DNA of 64,000 nt from Owenia fusiformis. Its lineage: Eukaryota > Annelida > Polychaeta > Sabellida > Oweniidae. Below the pieces are notes generated by a model. That model ran no database searches, was not told the origin of the DNA, and saw only the letters and a program-made list of their open reading frames with translations. The stretch is taken from positions 17,096,714-17,160,713 of the forward strand of contig CAIIXF020000007.1 in assembly GCA_903813345.2 (NCBI GenBank), given 5' to 3'. The translations under genes were made by a program, and so were the position numbers. Below are positions 13,501-28,500 of the stretch, in pieces. Each line of letters starts with the position of its first letter. Position 1 is the stretch's first letter.

Positions 13501-16500
13501 TTTGCAAGTAACAAATATACAGGTAAAGTTAATGAGGCTTTTCAAATAAGAATATCAAAGTGTCAATTTTAATCTAAATTTTTAAAATATTCTTAGATAG
13601 AAATCATGATCGATATTAGAGACTAGATATACATGTAGTACTTTGGGAGTTCAAGGTCAGACCATTTTTAATAAGTTTGATTTATTCTGGAGTAAAATAA
13701 ACAAATGCAAAATTACAATATATCTATATTTTATACATAGTTCATGATTTGAGAAAAAAAAACTTAAAATTTTTATTTCAAATGGTTATAGGTTAAAAGG
13801 AGGTTCTTTACTACAAAATAAAATATTTTAGAGGATAATGTCTTTATATTCCAGAAGTGATCATGGCTTCAGTACATGTGGTAGAAGAGAACTACAGGGA
13901 GGTCCTGACTTGTCCTATATGTATGTGCCTCCTCACCAATCCAAAAGTGACACCCTGCATGCATACAGTATGTTGTGGGTGCCTCGACAAATTGATCAAA
14001 GAAAAAGACGATACAGTATGTCCGTGTCCTGTGTGTAAAGTCGACTTTGAGGTACCAGATGGTGGAGCTGAGGGTCTCAAGGGCAATTATGTACTGAATG
14101 ACATGTTAGATGCACTGAGGAAGAAACTGGAAAAAACAGCTGACAACATTGAGCAACACTGTGACATTTGCGCGTCACATGATGAAAAAGTTAAAGCAAC
14201 ATCTAAGTGTATCGAATGTGACCAGTTCATATGTAACCCTTGCATGCGTACTCATCAAAGCATTAGGGTCACTAAAGACCACAAGGTCATTCCAATCACA
14301 GGTGATAACAAAACAGACATACAAAGTACTTTAGAAGTGATTCCAAAACGTATAAAGTTCTGTAAGTCCCACCCCAATGAGCCTTTGAAGTTCTACTGTA
14401 CAAGTTGCCATGAGGTCTTGTGTAGGGACTGTTGTATCACCACACATAATGGGCACAAGTGCGAGGATCTAATAGACAATGTGAAAGGTGACGTGAAAAA
14501 TATTGGATCTCTCATCGAAATGGCTGTACAAAGAGAGGCAAATGTCCACACTAGTATCAAAGAGATGAATGAATACAAAGAAATCATAGAAAACAATGCT
14601 GCAGCAGTCAAAGCAGCTATTGACGCAACAAGAAAAGTTCAGCATGATTTAATTGACAAGCACTATAACAGCCAAGTCACTGAAGTTGAAAAACTAAAAC
14701 ATGATACCATGAAGAAAGTGGATGAACATATTAACAATCTTGAACTACAAAATGGTATCACATTGAGCACCAAGCACCTTCTTGAGACGCAGCAGCAGTT
14801 TGGCCACCCTGCTCATATTATCAGCATGAGGCAGGAACTAACCAATAAAACACAGGAGTGGTCCAAGCCCCAGAAACTAAAGTTTGAACCAAAGATTCAG
14901 ATTATGTTCAATGATGGGAAAACAACAGAGACAGGACTGGACTTTGGTAGTGTTACTTCACCGAACAGTACCTTAAAAGAACAGGTAGAGATTGAGACAG
15001 CTATTAATACATTGCCAGGAACTTTATGGAATCTCCAATTTCTTGAGAACGGTGATATAGTATCAGCTCACGATGAAGGTGGAATAAATATCACTGATCC
15101 TATAACACTTAAACAGAAACATCATGTTCAGATGAAATGTGTACGCCTCACAACACAGGGCAATCATATCATAGCAGTGGATGAGGATACAGCCACAATA
15201 AAGCAGTTGGATGGAAAGGGCAACATTGAGAGAAATGTTGATTGTATTAAGTCACCAGTATATAATATAGCAGCTGCTCCTGATGGTAAACTAATAGCAT
15301 ACCACGAGGAAGATCAACTATCACACATTGATATTGATACTAACACCTTGATCTCAACACATAACATTAAAGGTGATGGCTATGTCCCTTACATATCTGT
15401 GACCTCCAAGTCTGAGACTATTATATCATACACAGATTTGAACATTGTAGAAAAATACAGCAAAAATGGTGAACTGCTCTTTACATATAATGGACAGAAG
15501 GATAAAGTGAATGAACTTGAAGGATCTCAGGATGTGTGTGTAGATCCATTTGATAGAGTTATAGTAGCGAGTCAAGGAAATAATACAGTTCATCTGTTGA
15601 GCCCTGGAGGAAAGTTCATTAAGCTTCTTGTCACCCCTGAAGACAATATCATAAGTCCTCGAGTAGTGGTTATGGACAAACATAATCATCTGATTGTAAG
15701 CACATACGAAGGCAAGGTACATTATATCAACTACCTAAGCCATTAGCTGAGAAAACAAGCAAGTACTGAGTTCAGGACACACCCAAAGTGTAGCTTGTAA
15801 CAAACAAGCTTGACAGTGGTAACATTCTTTCACAGAATGGCTGACTTATGCCCCTACTGGACATGACGACATGTAAGGAATGATGTGAACCATAATTATC
15901 GACTCAATTTTTTAAAAAATTAACCATGTATCTTTGATTCTACACTATTCTTGTAAAATCACGAGCAAAACAAATATATCTTTATGTGTTGATGTGATTT
16001 TCTGCGAGATGCAATTAAAGTTGGTATAAATCAAGCGAGTTAAACAGGCAATGCGCCTATTTTTGAAGGAAAAAGGACAAAATATTATTTGAGACATGTC
16101 ACTCACACAGTCAATCAAATATGATAATAACTTTAATTTGGGATAATACTGAAGTGAAAAAAAAATTATTCGCATAGAAAACGGCATTTGAAGTTCAGAG
16201 ATTGAAAAAAGTGAATTACCACTTTTCACAAAATGTATGTTTTAAATAACTCTTGGATTAAAAGATGGCGTATGCTTAAAAATCCTATCAAAAATGAATG
16301 GATAATCAATGCAAACAACAGTGCCATCTTTCTATGGCATTGCTAAAAACTTGACACATATAAATTGATAGATCAAAAATATTTTTTCATGATCTAGTGT
16401 CAAGTCTGATGTGGTCTGTTTGAGCTATTTTTGGTGTCAAATGAAAGATCAGGTACTTATTTATCCATTGGAAATACTATGAAGATCAAAAATGAGACTT

Positions 16501-19500
16501 CATTTCAGCACTTTGTCCCTTTAAGTCTAATCTTACCTTTATTAAAGTGACCTTATCCCCGTATGATAATATAACTTTTTCTGTTTCTGCGTGGCCACAG
16601 TCCTGGGTAACTATTATTGGGAACCTCTGGGCTGATGGCCTATATCTGAAATATAACAACCAACTAGTTAAACACTTATACAATGAGATAAGGGTGAGTG
16701 TGGGATTTCAAACTGTCTTCCCATTGAAAGAATAGGTTTTATTTAAAAGTTGAATTATATCATGGTCTTTCAATGAAGATTTCACATTAAACTGAGTGTA
16801 GTTTAAAATTCACCAATTATGTTTGCTATTTAGATCTTGGGAGCTACAATGAAAATACTTTTTTCTCACTTTGGATCTTGTATCAAGCCCCATAATATTA
16901 ACACCTTCTAGCTACGCAGTGGCTGGGTAGTTGGTAGTGGAATGATAGAGGCTTAATGCAAGACTATCATAAGATAATTCATGAATGGTTTGTATATGTA
17001 CTTACTTTATAAGTTGATCTAAGTTTCTATTTACAGTGATACGGTTACAGGCAAAGACTAGAACAGGTATAGGGACATTAAACAAGCTATCCTTTGAGGC
17101 TTCAAAGTCTACAGGCAGCACCACAGGACTGTCGGGACCATTCCCAATGTTCCCTTCACCCGGTGCAATATTTTTTTCACCTCCATCTATTTGATCTGCA
17201 AACAGAAATTTGAATGCATTTTTGGTTGAATATATGTGATGTTTGTTATATAATGAAAAGTCTATTTCAAGAAAGAATACATTATCAATTTATCTCTGAC
17301 TTCAGTTAAGTTAACATGTCTATATCTTTCATTCTTTCTAAAACATGTTATTTGTATTATATTAATCATATAAGTTTTTCATTAAATATAAATCAATATT
17401 TAGACTACACATCAATAAATTAGTGTCTAAAAATACTTTCTAATAGTTGTAAATTGTAGATATATAAAATACCAATAAAAATAAGATAAAATAAAACTAA
17501 TATAAAATACCAATAAAAATAAGATAAAATAAAACTATATAATGGCAATGCCAAGGCATCACAAATCCCATTGGATATCCAATAAGTGTCAGACAAGACG
17601 TCAAGTAATTGCATGAAAAATATAAATGATATGAATGACTAACATTTTCAAATGGCCACTTTACAGGCAGGTTGTCAAAAGAAAATGGGTCACGCTTTTT
17701 ATTTACATTTAAAAATAATAAAATTAATAGCAGTAACTGTAAAATAACACATATAAAATGGCTAACATTTTACCGCCTTCTAGCAAAATTGTCATAATGC
17801 TTCTACGTTTCCACATACAAAATGTTAGCAATTACTCTCCCCACCCTGAACACTCTGTTGACAAATTAATGATGCATATCTATTGACTGTGTATAATGAA
17901 GGAAACAAAAGTTAGTGGTCAGAGTTACATAGAGTGTGCATCTTTATTACAGCGATCAAACTAATGTGAAAGTCCATTAAATGATGGTGAAGGGTTAATG
18001 AAAGTTTGCAGCAGCAAATAAAGAAACTTACGAGATACGATCTTACGTTTATATTGATGCAGACGGCGTAAAAGTTCACTATTCTGACTTAGCTCAAGCT
18101 GAATCTCATTCTGTAGATCCTGTAGTCTACTCTCAAGCTGTGAACCCGCACCAACAGCAGACTACAATCACATAGGCATGCAACAAAACATAAATCCCAA
18201 CTACCAAACAGCAGTAAGCCTAACAACGTGATAATGCCAAGTCTGTCATTGCACTTAATGGTGTAACAAAATGAATGAAGAGTTTTGTGAAGGATTTTTT
18301 GTCAACAGTGCATGCAAAATTCTCTTTTTATATATTCTGACAAAAATGCCACTAAAGTGGAGCAAATAGAATTGCAGCTGGGTATGCAGTGCACATAATT
18401 TTCAAAATCTCAACGGGAAAGATTACTTAATGTGTGTTATACAACAAAGTGATAAAGAATCTTCTGAGATGAATAATCAGTAATTAATAACAAACTTGAC
18501 AAAATCGGTTTAATTAAAACAAAGAGAGTTAAACCCAAGTCCCAATTTGCGCTGTGCAAAGAAGAATGATTTTTTGATCTGCCTGCAAAATAAAAATTGA
18601 CATTAAAAGATTGGTACACGATGAAGGCTGGGAAATGGCACCCTAGAGCCCTATTGATCTGCCAAAACACCAAGATAGCCCAAAACCAGCTCCCTTATGT
18701 CACATAAACAGTCAATGTAGCTGACCTATTAATTCTTGAACATGTATATAGTTTCTCTTTGTATTTTTTATTTTGGGGGGGGGGGATTTCTGGGTTAATT
18801 CAAAAGTGTTTACTAGAATTGAAAACCCAGTTATATAAGAAAGCAAACCAAAGATAAATCCTAATGTTTGGAATATCTAAAAGATACAACAAATTACTGG
18901 ATTGATATCTACAGATGACTACTGATTTTAAACTTAAAAATTTGAGGGAAGAAAAAAAGAACTGATTGAGCCTGGTCTAAAAATGTTGACATGTTGAAAT
19001 GTTGACATTCACAAACAAATTATAAAGAATATGTCCTGTCATTTAGTATCCCGAATTCCATTCTAAACTTTGTCTACACAAGTGATCACTCAATCAGGAT
19101 TTGTAAGTAATCAAATCAAAAAAATTGATACTGTTTATCTTTGCCTTAATAGATAACATTCATTTCACATTCAAACTCCCATAAAAGTCAAAAAGATCCA
19201 TTTCAGATCATCGAGACATTATGACCATCAAAACCGAAAAATCTTCTGTAAACGTCAGAGTGCATTATAGCTTAATAATATAAATTCAGGATATTCAGTG
19301 TTCTCACCAGGATTTTATCACAAATGGGTGCAAAATTCTTGATTTCACAATTTAACCAAATTTGGTCAAAATATGTCCACTTTCATTAATCTTCTCGTTT
19401 TCAAGTAGGTACAAATAGATTCTCAGGTGGGTGAAATCCTATTTTCAAAATCTCAATTGGGTGCAGCGCTCGTTTGCTTTAATGCTGGAGAGATCACTGG

Positions 19501-22500
19501 TATTAATGACAGCCATGCAAAATAAAATATAAAATCAGCCCTCAGCCAACAGATTCTAGAAATCATAGTGCTTACTATTATTTTTTTGTTTGAGCAAATC
19601 GACTACCATTCTAAAGTTCTCGTTTTGTAAATTATCGAGTAACTCTTCGTGGGTTTTTACTTGTTTCTCAATCTCTCGTTCTAACTTTGTCAACTGTTTT
19701 AAAACCTCCCCGGGTTCCATGGGGTGCTATAAAAAACCAAAACAATTTTTTTGTATTATATAATGTACAAGTATTTTTTAGGGATAAACCAGTTATGTAA
19801 TGACCAGTTTTGGATAGAGGGCTTATGTCATATTAAGCAAAGTATAGAATTAACCTTGCATCCTAACATCCATTATAAACCCTCCTATCATAAGCACCAA
19901 TTGAGTCAGTTCTGGCCAAAATCACTGCATGATGTATCTCACCTAAAATATAACAAGGCACATACATGATTAATTCTAAAAATATATAGTTTTATAACAA
20001 TGTAATAAAGACCGATGTGGGTTTTTATAGCTCATGTAATTGTAACAATATAATGCTACTGATGTGATCTGATGTAGATCACTTATTCAATCACAATATA
20101 TCCATCAAAATCACATAAATCCTCTCCTTTTACAAACACCACCCGGCATACCCAAAGGAGTAATTTCATACACATGTACAATAACTTGATTAATGTTCTA
20201 CTTTCATTTTCTCTTAACCTGAAGTCTGACAGATGAAAGACCATGCTCAATGTCACAAGCCTGTTACTCATAATCAAATCAAAATATTACCTATCATAAT
20301 AAATATTGATAAACTTCACTTGTGATAGTTTTCGAGAAAGATGTTAAAGATGTAATACAGATTCAATACAGTGAAATCTGTATATCTGAACATCTCAATA
20401 CACACACCTTTTCTTGGTCCCAAATTTTTTATTTCTCATTGACCGTTGTTATAAAACAGGTTTTACTGTATTCCTTATTGTGAGAAAGAGCTTCTGTTAA
20501 CTGATCCCTCTACATGTTCCAAAGGAAATCAATCAAAGAAAGACATCAAGCATAGTTTTTATGAGATTCTCAATTTCCCAACAATTAATCAACCAAGTCA
20601 CAAAATTATAAATAACAAATAAAACTGAAAATCGATATGCACAAGTGCCGTAACGTCATTTCCTTCTCTCAGATAGAATATTTATTTGATTATTGTTTCT
20701 TCCATCAGGAAGCTCTTACAATGACTATTTTAGGGATCTTAGTCACAAAATATTTCTCTATTTCTCTACCAAATTTAATCATATTAACTGAGCAAGAGAC
20801 CTGATCTCAATTTACATGCACCTATGGGTATCACCATTGTAAAAACTTTGTCAAAAGTAAGATATAAATATCAGAAATGTTGTAACTTATATATACTTTA
20901 TTGTAAGAACTCTAATTGTTCTTCATTGGCAAACTCATTAATCAGGAGGTGAAAATGGGAACCTAGGGACTAAATTTAATCCTATTTGTTGGTTTTTGTA
21001 AAAAGTATCTCAAACCATTTTTATATAGATTTTATATTGAATATCATTTCTCATTTATGTATTACAAGCCTTACAATAATATGTATCATGAGATCTGTAC
21101 ACCCATATATGGTAATAATTTACTTAATATGCGATTTAGTCCACATATAAGAACTATATGTTTGTCTGTTTGTCATTTATCAGATCTTGAGGGATCTAAC
21201 TTTTTCAAAATATATGAACTTGGATATTTAAAACAAATTAAGGGAAAGGGTAGTTCTTTTTTCTGATAAATGGCTCGTTTATAATAACATTTTGGGTTTT
21301 GGTAGGACTAAAAAATTTTAGAGCCAGTTGTGTCAACAGAGTGATTTTTGGTAGAGGGTATAGTAAAAAGATAGATTCTTCAAGATCTGCCTAAAGAGCT
21401 AGATGTTCTCAAGTTGGTTTTATTTCCCTGAAGTGCAGCAATGTAGTATGATGTAAGACGCTTTATGGGAAATGAACAAAAATAGCACAGAAAAGATGTT
21501 AATGTTTTAAAATAATTGCCCCTGAGATCAATGAATGGTTTTGTTTGAATCAATGAAGTCATCAAGAATACTTAATCTTACGAGGAATGTGATATAAAAC
21601 ATTATATATCACAAGTACACAAAAGCGGAAAATAATGAAAAATAAATCTTAAGAGCAAGTTTTGAATGTGTGGCATTAGTTGTATTGTCATAGATGGATT
21701 CAGGATGCATGTACAATGAAAGTTTTCACAAAGATTTCTAAGGCTGAATACAATTCGTCCATATGCAATATCCTCGGGTTCCAAAACATGTTCAATGAGC
21801 ACAAGAATTCTCAAAACACTCAAAGGAACTAGTGTACATGTAGTTACAAAGTAATATAGTAAACATACTCATGGGAGTATTTAGTATTATCACCCATAAA
21901 CAGTCAGTGCACTTAATTACAAACCAAGTGCATAAGGCAGCTAAATAATTCATTTGGTGAGACAGACTATTTGTCACTTTCAGCCCCAATAGACAGTTCA
22001 AGAGTAATTAATCCTTGATGAAAATACATACATTCTATAAAACCTTATGTATGGTAAATACACTAAATAATGGATTCAATGAAGCATGCTATTTCTCATA
22101 AAGCACACATCCTCATCACAAAAGCAAAGATGTCTCTAGGAATAGTGCAGAAGATAAGGGAGGAACTGGTGAAGTGAACAATCTACCCCATCCTTGATTT
22201 AAACCAATGAATGAATCTAATTTTAAGTGACAATGACACTCTGATGACTTTACTATGGTCATATATTGAATACTACTGCAAGAATTCTAATGAAGATACT
22301 CAATGAAACTCTTAATTAAAATGTCAATCTACAAAATGAGATTAACATTAAAGTGAATTAGTGTCACTTCCCCAAGTCATGATTCCATTACAGTTCTCTA
22401 GATCAATTTTCTTGGCAACATTGAATCCTGATTAAAGATAAAGATGAACCTAAATATGATTCCAGCTGAGGAAAGATCTCAAAATGGTTTATACGAAAAC

Positions 22501-25500
22501 ACCATTTTTGTGGTGATATTGAATCAGAAGGATTCTTGCCTCCTAGGAGACCTATTTATGATTATCAGAGTAAAAGCTAACTAAGTAAAGTCAACAATGA
22601 CTGTCAAGTCCATTTTTCTTCCAATGAAATATTGATTCCAAATAAGGAAGGGCGCATAAGAGCAGAACGCTGCCCATGAGACTGTTTAATAATTGCGATA
22701 TTATTCAAGATATCCTTCGGATAGTTCCAAATTACAATAAATTTCTGGAAATAATCATTAACAATGGCAGATGGCTTGAACTGATATGAGGCATTATTAT
22801 ATCACTATCTAGCTAGCGACATTATGATTGGTCAAAACCGGGTCACATGTCATGGGATATCTGGCGATATTCAATGGCAATGCTAATCAGATAAGACAAC
22901 CGTGAGATATCTAGCGATATCCCACGCTCCCGGGAATTTTCAAAGAATTTGTTTTCGTTCAGTGTAAATAATTTAGTTCAGTGTAAGTCAAAATGGCAGA
23001 CGAACCGAGTAGATTCAATGTATTTCAATGTTAACCTATGACTTAATAATATTAGGGATGTTTAGCTAGACAGTGATATAATAAAACAAATATTTCACTC
23101 TATTTTCGGTGAATACCTGTAGCACTTTCACAAGGTGATATTCCACTTGCCCTTCGGGCTTCGTGGAATATCACTTGTGAAAGATGTACAGGTATTCACC
23201 TCAATAGAGTGAAATATTTGTTCATTATCTTCTATCAATGTTAACTGACTGTGGAAAGAATGTAATCTATATTAAAGAATTTAACCCCAAGACTCAATGC
23301 ATTGTTTGCTGAATCATACCATGAAGGTGTTGTTTCCAAACCTTTGCATGACCACACAGCAGGAATGCAAAGTTTAGGAAACAACGCCTGAGTGGAATGA
23401 AGCAGCTAAAATGCATTGAGTCGCGGGCTTAAATTCTTTTCACACATTGCAATTTTTTTCTATAAAATCATTTAAAAGGAACAAAATCACTAAAAGAGCA
23501 CATTTTTAATGAATTTTTTTGCATGGGTCAAGTTGGCAAGTCATCATATCCAATGTGAAAAATCCATTCATCGCCATGACAACTGTTTAACTAGTGCCCT
23601 TGCACGTGTTATTGATATTTCACACACTGTTCATTATGTGAATACTCTGTTTGGATTGGCTGGAATCGGACACACCTTGCCTAGCTATGTGTGAATTGAA
23701 AAATCAAACATTGTGTCAAGGAATCTCACTATTTCCATTGTATACTTTTAAAATATGATATAGATCATTGTCTGGATTTAATTTTTTAATTGTAAAAGAA
23801 AATCGAGATATATTTGTCTTTCAATTTAATGTCACAAATAATTCTACTATCAAGGTTTATTAACACTGTTTTTACCAATTTACACACATTTTATCAAGTA
23901 TGACGCAGGACTGACAGTTTATTGCATTTCATTGACGCACTGATATGTATGGAATTCAATTATATTTGTATTATATGTGATGAGCGAGTGTTTCAATTTA
24001 TACCTCTTTAATTGATTTAAAGTAGTTGGGACTCCTTATAAGGAATATTGGACTTTAATTGTATGTTATTCTCTCTAATAAATGCACAATGTATCTCCAA
24101 AATTCTCCTGAAAGAGATATTCTCCTGAATGAGTCTCAAATAACAAAACATTTAAAGACTTGTTCATGTTGGCAATTTCCAGCAAAACCTGTCTACATAT
24201 CTAATTGCTTATTGTTATTAACAACTGATAGGTAGTAAGCTAGCACCCAAAAATGTATTAGTTCGTCAACAAATTGAAATTACTTGTTTCTTATGTATTT
24301 TTATGTGATACTTCAGAAAATGTTTGTCTGACGCGCCGTATCCGGGGCGAAAGTTGTCAAATTGGCGTTTTGGACCCTAAAATGGAAAATTACAGGGGGT
24401 ACTTTATGATCATTGAATAAATCCTTTAGTTGGTCTTCAATCATCATAATAATTTTATGGGGAGTTGATTGGATCATGCTGAGGTAGTATGTTAAGGTTC
24501 AATCACCTGTCACTCATGGTTGCCATGGAAACCACAATTTTCATTGAAAAATCCTTAATTTTGGCCAAACCTGTACAGGTACATAATATAGAATGAGGAT
24601 TATTTTTCAAATCAACAGATATAAGAATATTTTAGCACACCCAAAATGGCCAGGGAAGTTCAAGCATTTGTTTAAGCATAAAGGATATTGCAATTTATAT
24701 AATTGGTAAGTGTCAAAGACCATACTACTACATAAGTGATCAAAAGTGGGCGTCGCCCCCATAATAGTAAATGATTACCATTCTCTGAAAAGACAGAGTT
24801 TAACTTGACTTTTGAGATACATTTATATTGAAGTTCTTTGAATATACTTAATATCATGCATTCCTGGTAAATAATGTACATATAAGTGTAAAAGTTGTTA
24901 CATGGGGAGCGGAGGGGGGGGGTGGTAGTAACAGAATTTGGAGGGGGCAGAGCTAATCAGCCTTAGTATAATTCTCATTTATATAGTTCTGGATATTCAA
25001 AGGTTACATCTTCTGGGTCTTCTTCATTTTCATAACAATAGGTACTACATTTTACATGATTGGTGTCAAAGACCATACCATTACATAAGTGATCAAAAGT
25101 AGGCATCACCTTCATAGTAGTAGATGATTTCCATTCTCTATAAATACAGGGTTTAAGTAGAATTTTCAAGATATATATATATATATATTTATCATTTATA
25201 CTTCTTTGATTATACTTAATATCAACCATTTCAGGTGAATAATGTACATCTCACTGGTGTCAGTTGAGAAGATATTTATAGTTTTCATTGACTTAAACTA
25301 CTTTATAGTTGATGTAACGCTTTGATATTTGAACTAAACCAGGCTTATATGGCATATACCATCACTCGATACTGACCAGTGACATCTGAGTTTTATAGTT
25401 ATTGCATGAGATGCAGGTTGAGAGGGGGGGGGGGGGGCTAGTAATAGAAACTGGAAGGGGGTTCATATGGTTCATTCTCTACAAACAGAGGTCAACTTGA

Positions 25501-28500
25501 GTTTTAAGATCATCCAGTGATCTCCCTAGGATTTCTTCTTAGGTGGGTACAAAATTTTCATTTCCTCAATTTAGACCACAATTGGTCAAAATATGCTGAT
25601 TTTTCTAACTTTCAAGTGGGTGCATATGGATTTTCAGATGGGTGCAAACCTATTTTCAAAATCTCAGGTGGGTACTGCGCCCACTTGCTTTAATGCTTAG
25701 AAGATCACTGTCATCTATACGTCATCTATACTTCTATTATTTAAGAAATATAGACTGAAGAGCAGGTGTTATATTGACAAATACACTCCACATGGCTATG
25801 CAAGAGAGTGAGGGGTTCGAAAGCTTTTGTACCTAGCCCTAAGGGGTCATTGTCAATATCACACCTGCTCTGAGGTATATATTACAATTCAAACATGAAA
25901 ACTCCCCAAAATTTTTCGAATATTCAACTTATGGTCTGCCATTACTACAGCCCTCTTGAAATTACTTGTATTACCAAGGGTAGTGTTGACATATACATGT
26001 ATATACCCCGGGTAAAATGTTGACTTTGTTCACAGTTTATAGAAGGCGTGAATACAGTCATGTTCAAATATAATTTATATAAACCATTTCTCATAAATAT
26101 GTTTAGTAGTATAGTTTTTACATGAGGTGAGGGTGGGGAAGTGGTTTCAGACCTAGGAGGGAGCTCTACTCCCTCCCAATTATTCTGTTACTACTCCCAT
26201 CTAGGGCCTGGCATAATATATGCAGCCTTCATACCTTCATGCGATAAATCACAAGAATGAAAATGATCAGACTATGAGAAGGCTCATTTATAGTTGTTGT
26301 TGTATTGCCATGACTAGACATTCTGATACTCATAGCATCTTTCTGTCTCACCTGAAGGGCTGGGAAGAAATAAAATTTCATGGTTTATCATGATGATCAC
26401 TAGAAAGGATATGGCATTTCCCACCTGCTACACAGTAGATTTTTTCTTGGCATATTCTGGTCTTATTCAATTAAGTGTAACTGGTATAGTTGCTTCTTGT
26501 TTGCATCCTTATTCATGAACTCATTCCAATCTTAAGGGACTCATGTATTTCTACATTTGATAAGGTGATGTGCCACCACCCACTTCTCCTATCAGGTTCG
26601 TTTATAGAATTTTGGATTTAATTATCACATAATCACTCTGCTGTAAGAAGTATCTTGAAAAACATGTATTTTCTGCCAGCTCCAGAAACAAAACAACCCA
26701 TCAGAGAATCCATGAAATTTAGTGTGATATTTCCTTAGGGCCGATATGGGCCCAGAGAGTAATATTGTCACAAGGAATAAACACATATTCAATCCATCTC
26801 TCATATGCATTTTAAAGACTACATATCTTTCATTTATAAGTCCTTCAATCAATGTGTTAGGATAAGCGCAGAATACAGCAAAGTGTAGTGCTGGACACAC
26901 AAAAGAAGACTGATTAATATGATAAAAAAAACACATTTATGTTAAGCCACAATGTCTTACACCAGCAAAACCACATAAACCAATTGAAATAGAAGTTTAG
27001 ACCCCATAAAACAATCAAAGACTATGAAGGAACCGACATCAGTCTTCTTCCACCTTGTCAAGAGCTTACTACAAAGCACTTATCATGCATATGGCCCATA
27101 TTGTAAACCCTGACATTCCAGCAGAAGATGGACATGGATGGAAACTGAATAACTCCACCATTGCATTGGGTATTGACTGGTATTCTCAGACAAATGATTG
27201 TTGATATAGCACCAGGAGATGAATCAGAAAGACTCCAGAAGATGTATCTTATGAAATCCAGAACTCTGAAGATGAAATTGATACTTAATGCTGACTTGTT
27301 CCCCCCACACCTCCAAATTCTGTTACTACCCCCCTCCCATACAATAACTATATACAGTATATTGAGATACATGTAACTAAGAAGACCCAGAAAATACTCT
27401 ATGAAGAAGTCCAAAAGAAAGAATTTATTAGTATTCCTAAGGCTGATTAACTCTGCCCCCTCCCAATTCTGTTACTAACCTCACCCCTCCTCATGCAATA
27501 ACCAGTCCAATGTAAATGTATCTCAAGTCAAGTTTAACTCTGTTTTTATAGAGAATAGCAATCATCTACTCTAGTATGGGGGCGACGCCCACTTTTGATT
27601 ACTTGTGTAATTGTATGTTCTTTGACACTGACCAATCATGTAAGTTGTAATATCCCATAAACTGAGATGAATATGAAGAAGACCCATGCAGAAGATGTAC
27701 CCCATGAAATCCAGATATATGTAGATAAAATTTATACTTAAGGCTGATTAGCTCTGCCTCCTCCCAATTCTTTTACTAGCCCCCCCCCCTCCAACCCCCC
27801 CCCCCCCAATGCAATAACTATAACACTTAGATGTACATTATTTACCAGAAATGCTTGATATAAAATATAATCAAATAAGTCTAGTGTAAATGTATCTCAA
27901 AAGTCAAGTTGAACTCTGTTTTTATAGAGTATAGCAATCATCTACTATTATGGGGGCGACGCCCACTTTTGATCACTCATGTAATTGTATGTTCTTTGAC
28001 ACTGACCAATCATGTAAATTGCAATATCTTTTATATTTAAACAAATGTTTGAACTGTACTGGTTATTTTGAGTGTGCTAAAATGTGCTGATATGTATTGA
28101 TTCGAAAAATAATCTATATTCTACATGATGTACATGTTCAGGTTTTGCAAAATTAAGGATATTTTGAACGAAAATTGTGGTTTCCATGACAACCATGAGT
28201 GACAGAGCATTGGAATTTTACATACTACCTCAGCATGATCCAATCAACTCCCCATAAAATTATTATGATGATTGAAGACTAACAGAATGATTTATCGAGC
28301 GATGATAAAGTACCCCCAGTAATTTTCCATTTTAGGGTCGAAAACCCCATTTTGACAATTTTCGCCCCTGATATGGCGCGTCAGACAAAAAAATTCTGAA
28401 GCATCACATAAAAATACATAAGAAACAAGTAATTTCAATTTGTTCACGAACTAATACATTTTTGGGTGCTAGCTTACTACCTATGAACTGGTCTGTACCA

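Larger units (their letters stand above)
24222..28495. mobile_element. 4.3-kb foldback element (large imperfect palindrome)
   Basis: About 1 kb at the left (to about 25.25 kb) is present inverted at the right (from about 27.4 kb), starting with AGGTAGTAAGCTAGCACCC. Shared marks include the GACGCGCC.TATC segment, TTTATGGGGAGTTGATTGG and the GGGGGCGACGCCCAC block. Each arm carries tandem subunits of about 300-380 bp with poly(G/C) tracts. No transposase was seen. Located in an MGAT1 intron. Confidence 0.8.

Noticed and set aside
27058-27414. 118-codon minus-strand ORF
   Set aside because: Falls in the subunits of the foldback element; no domain and not conserved between subunits.
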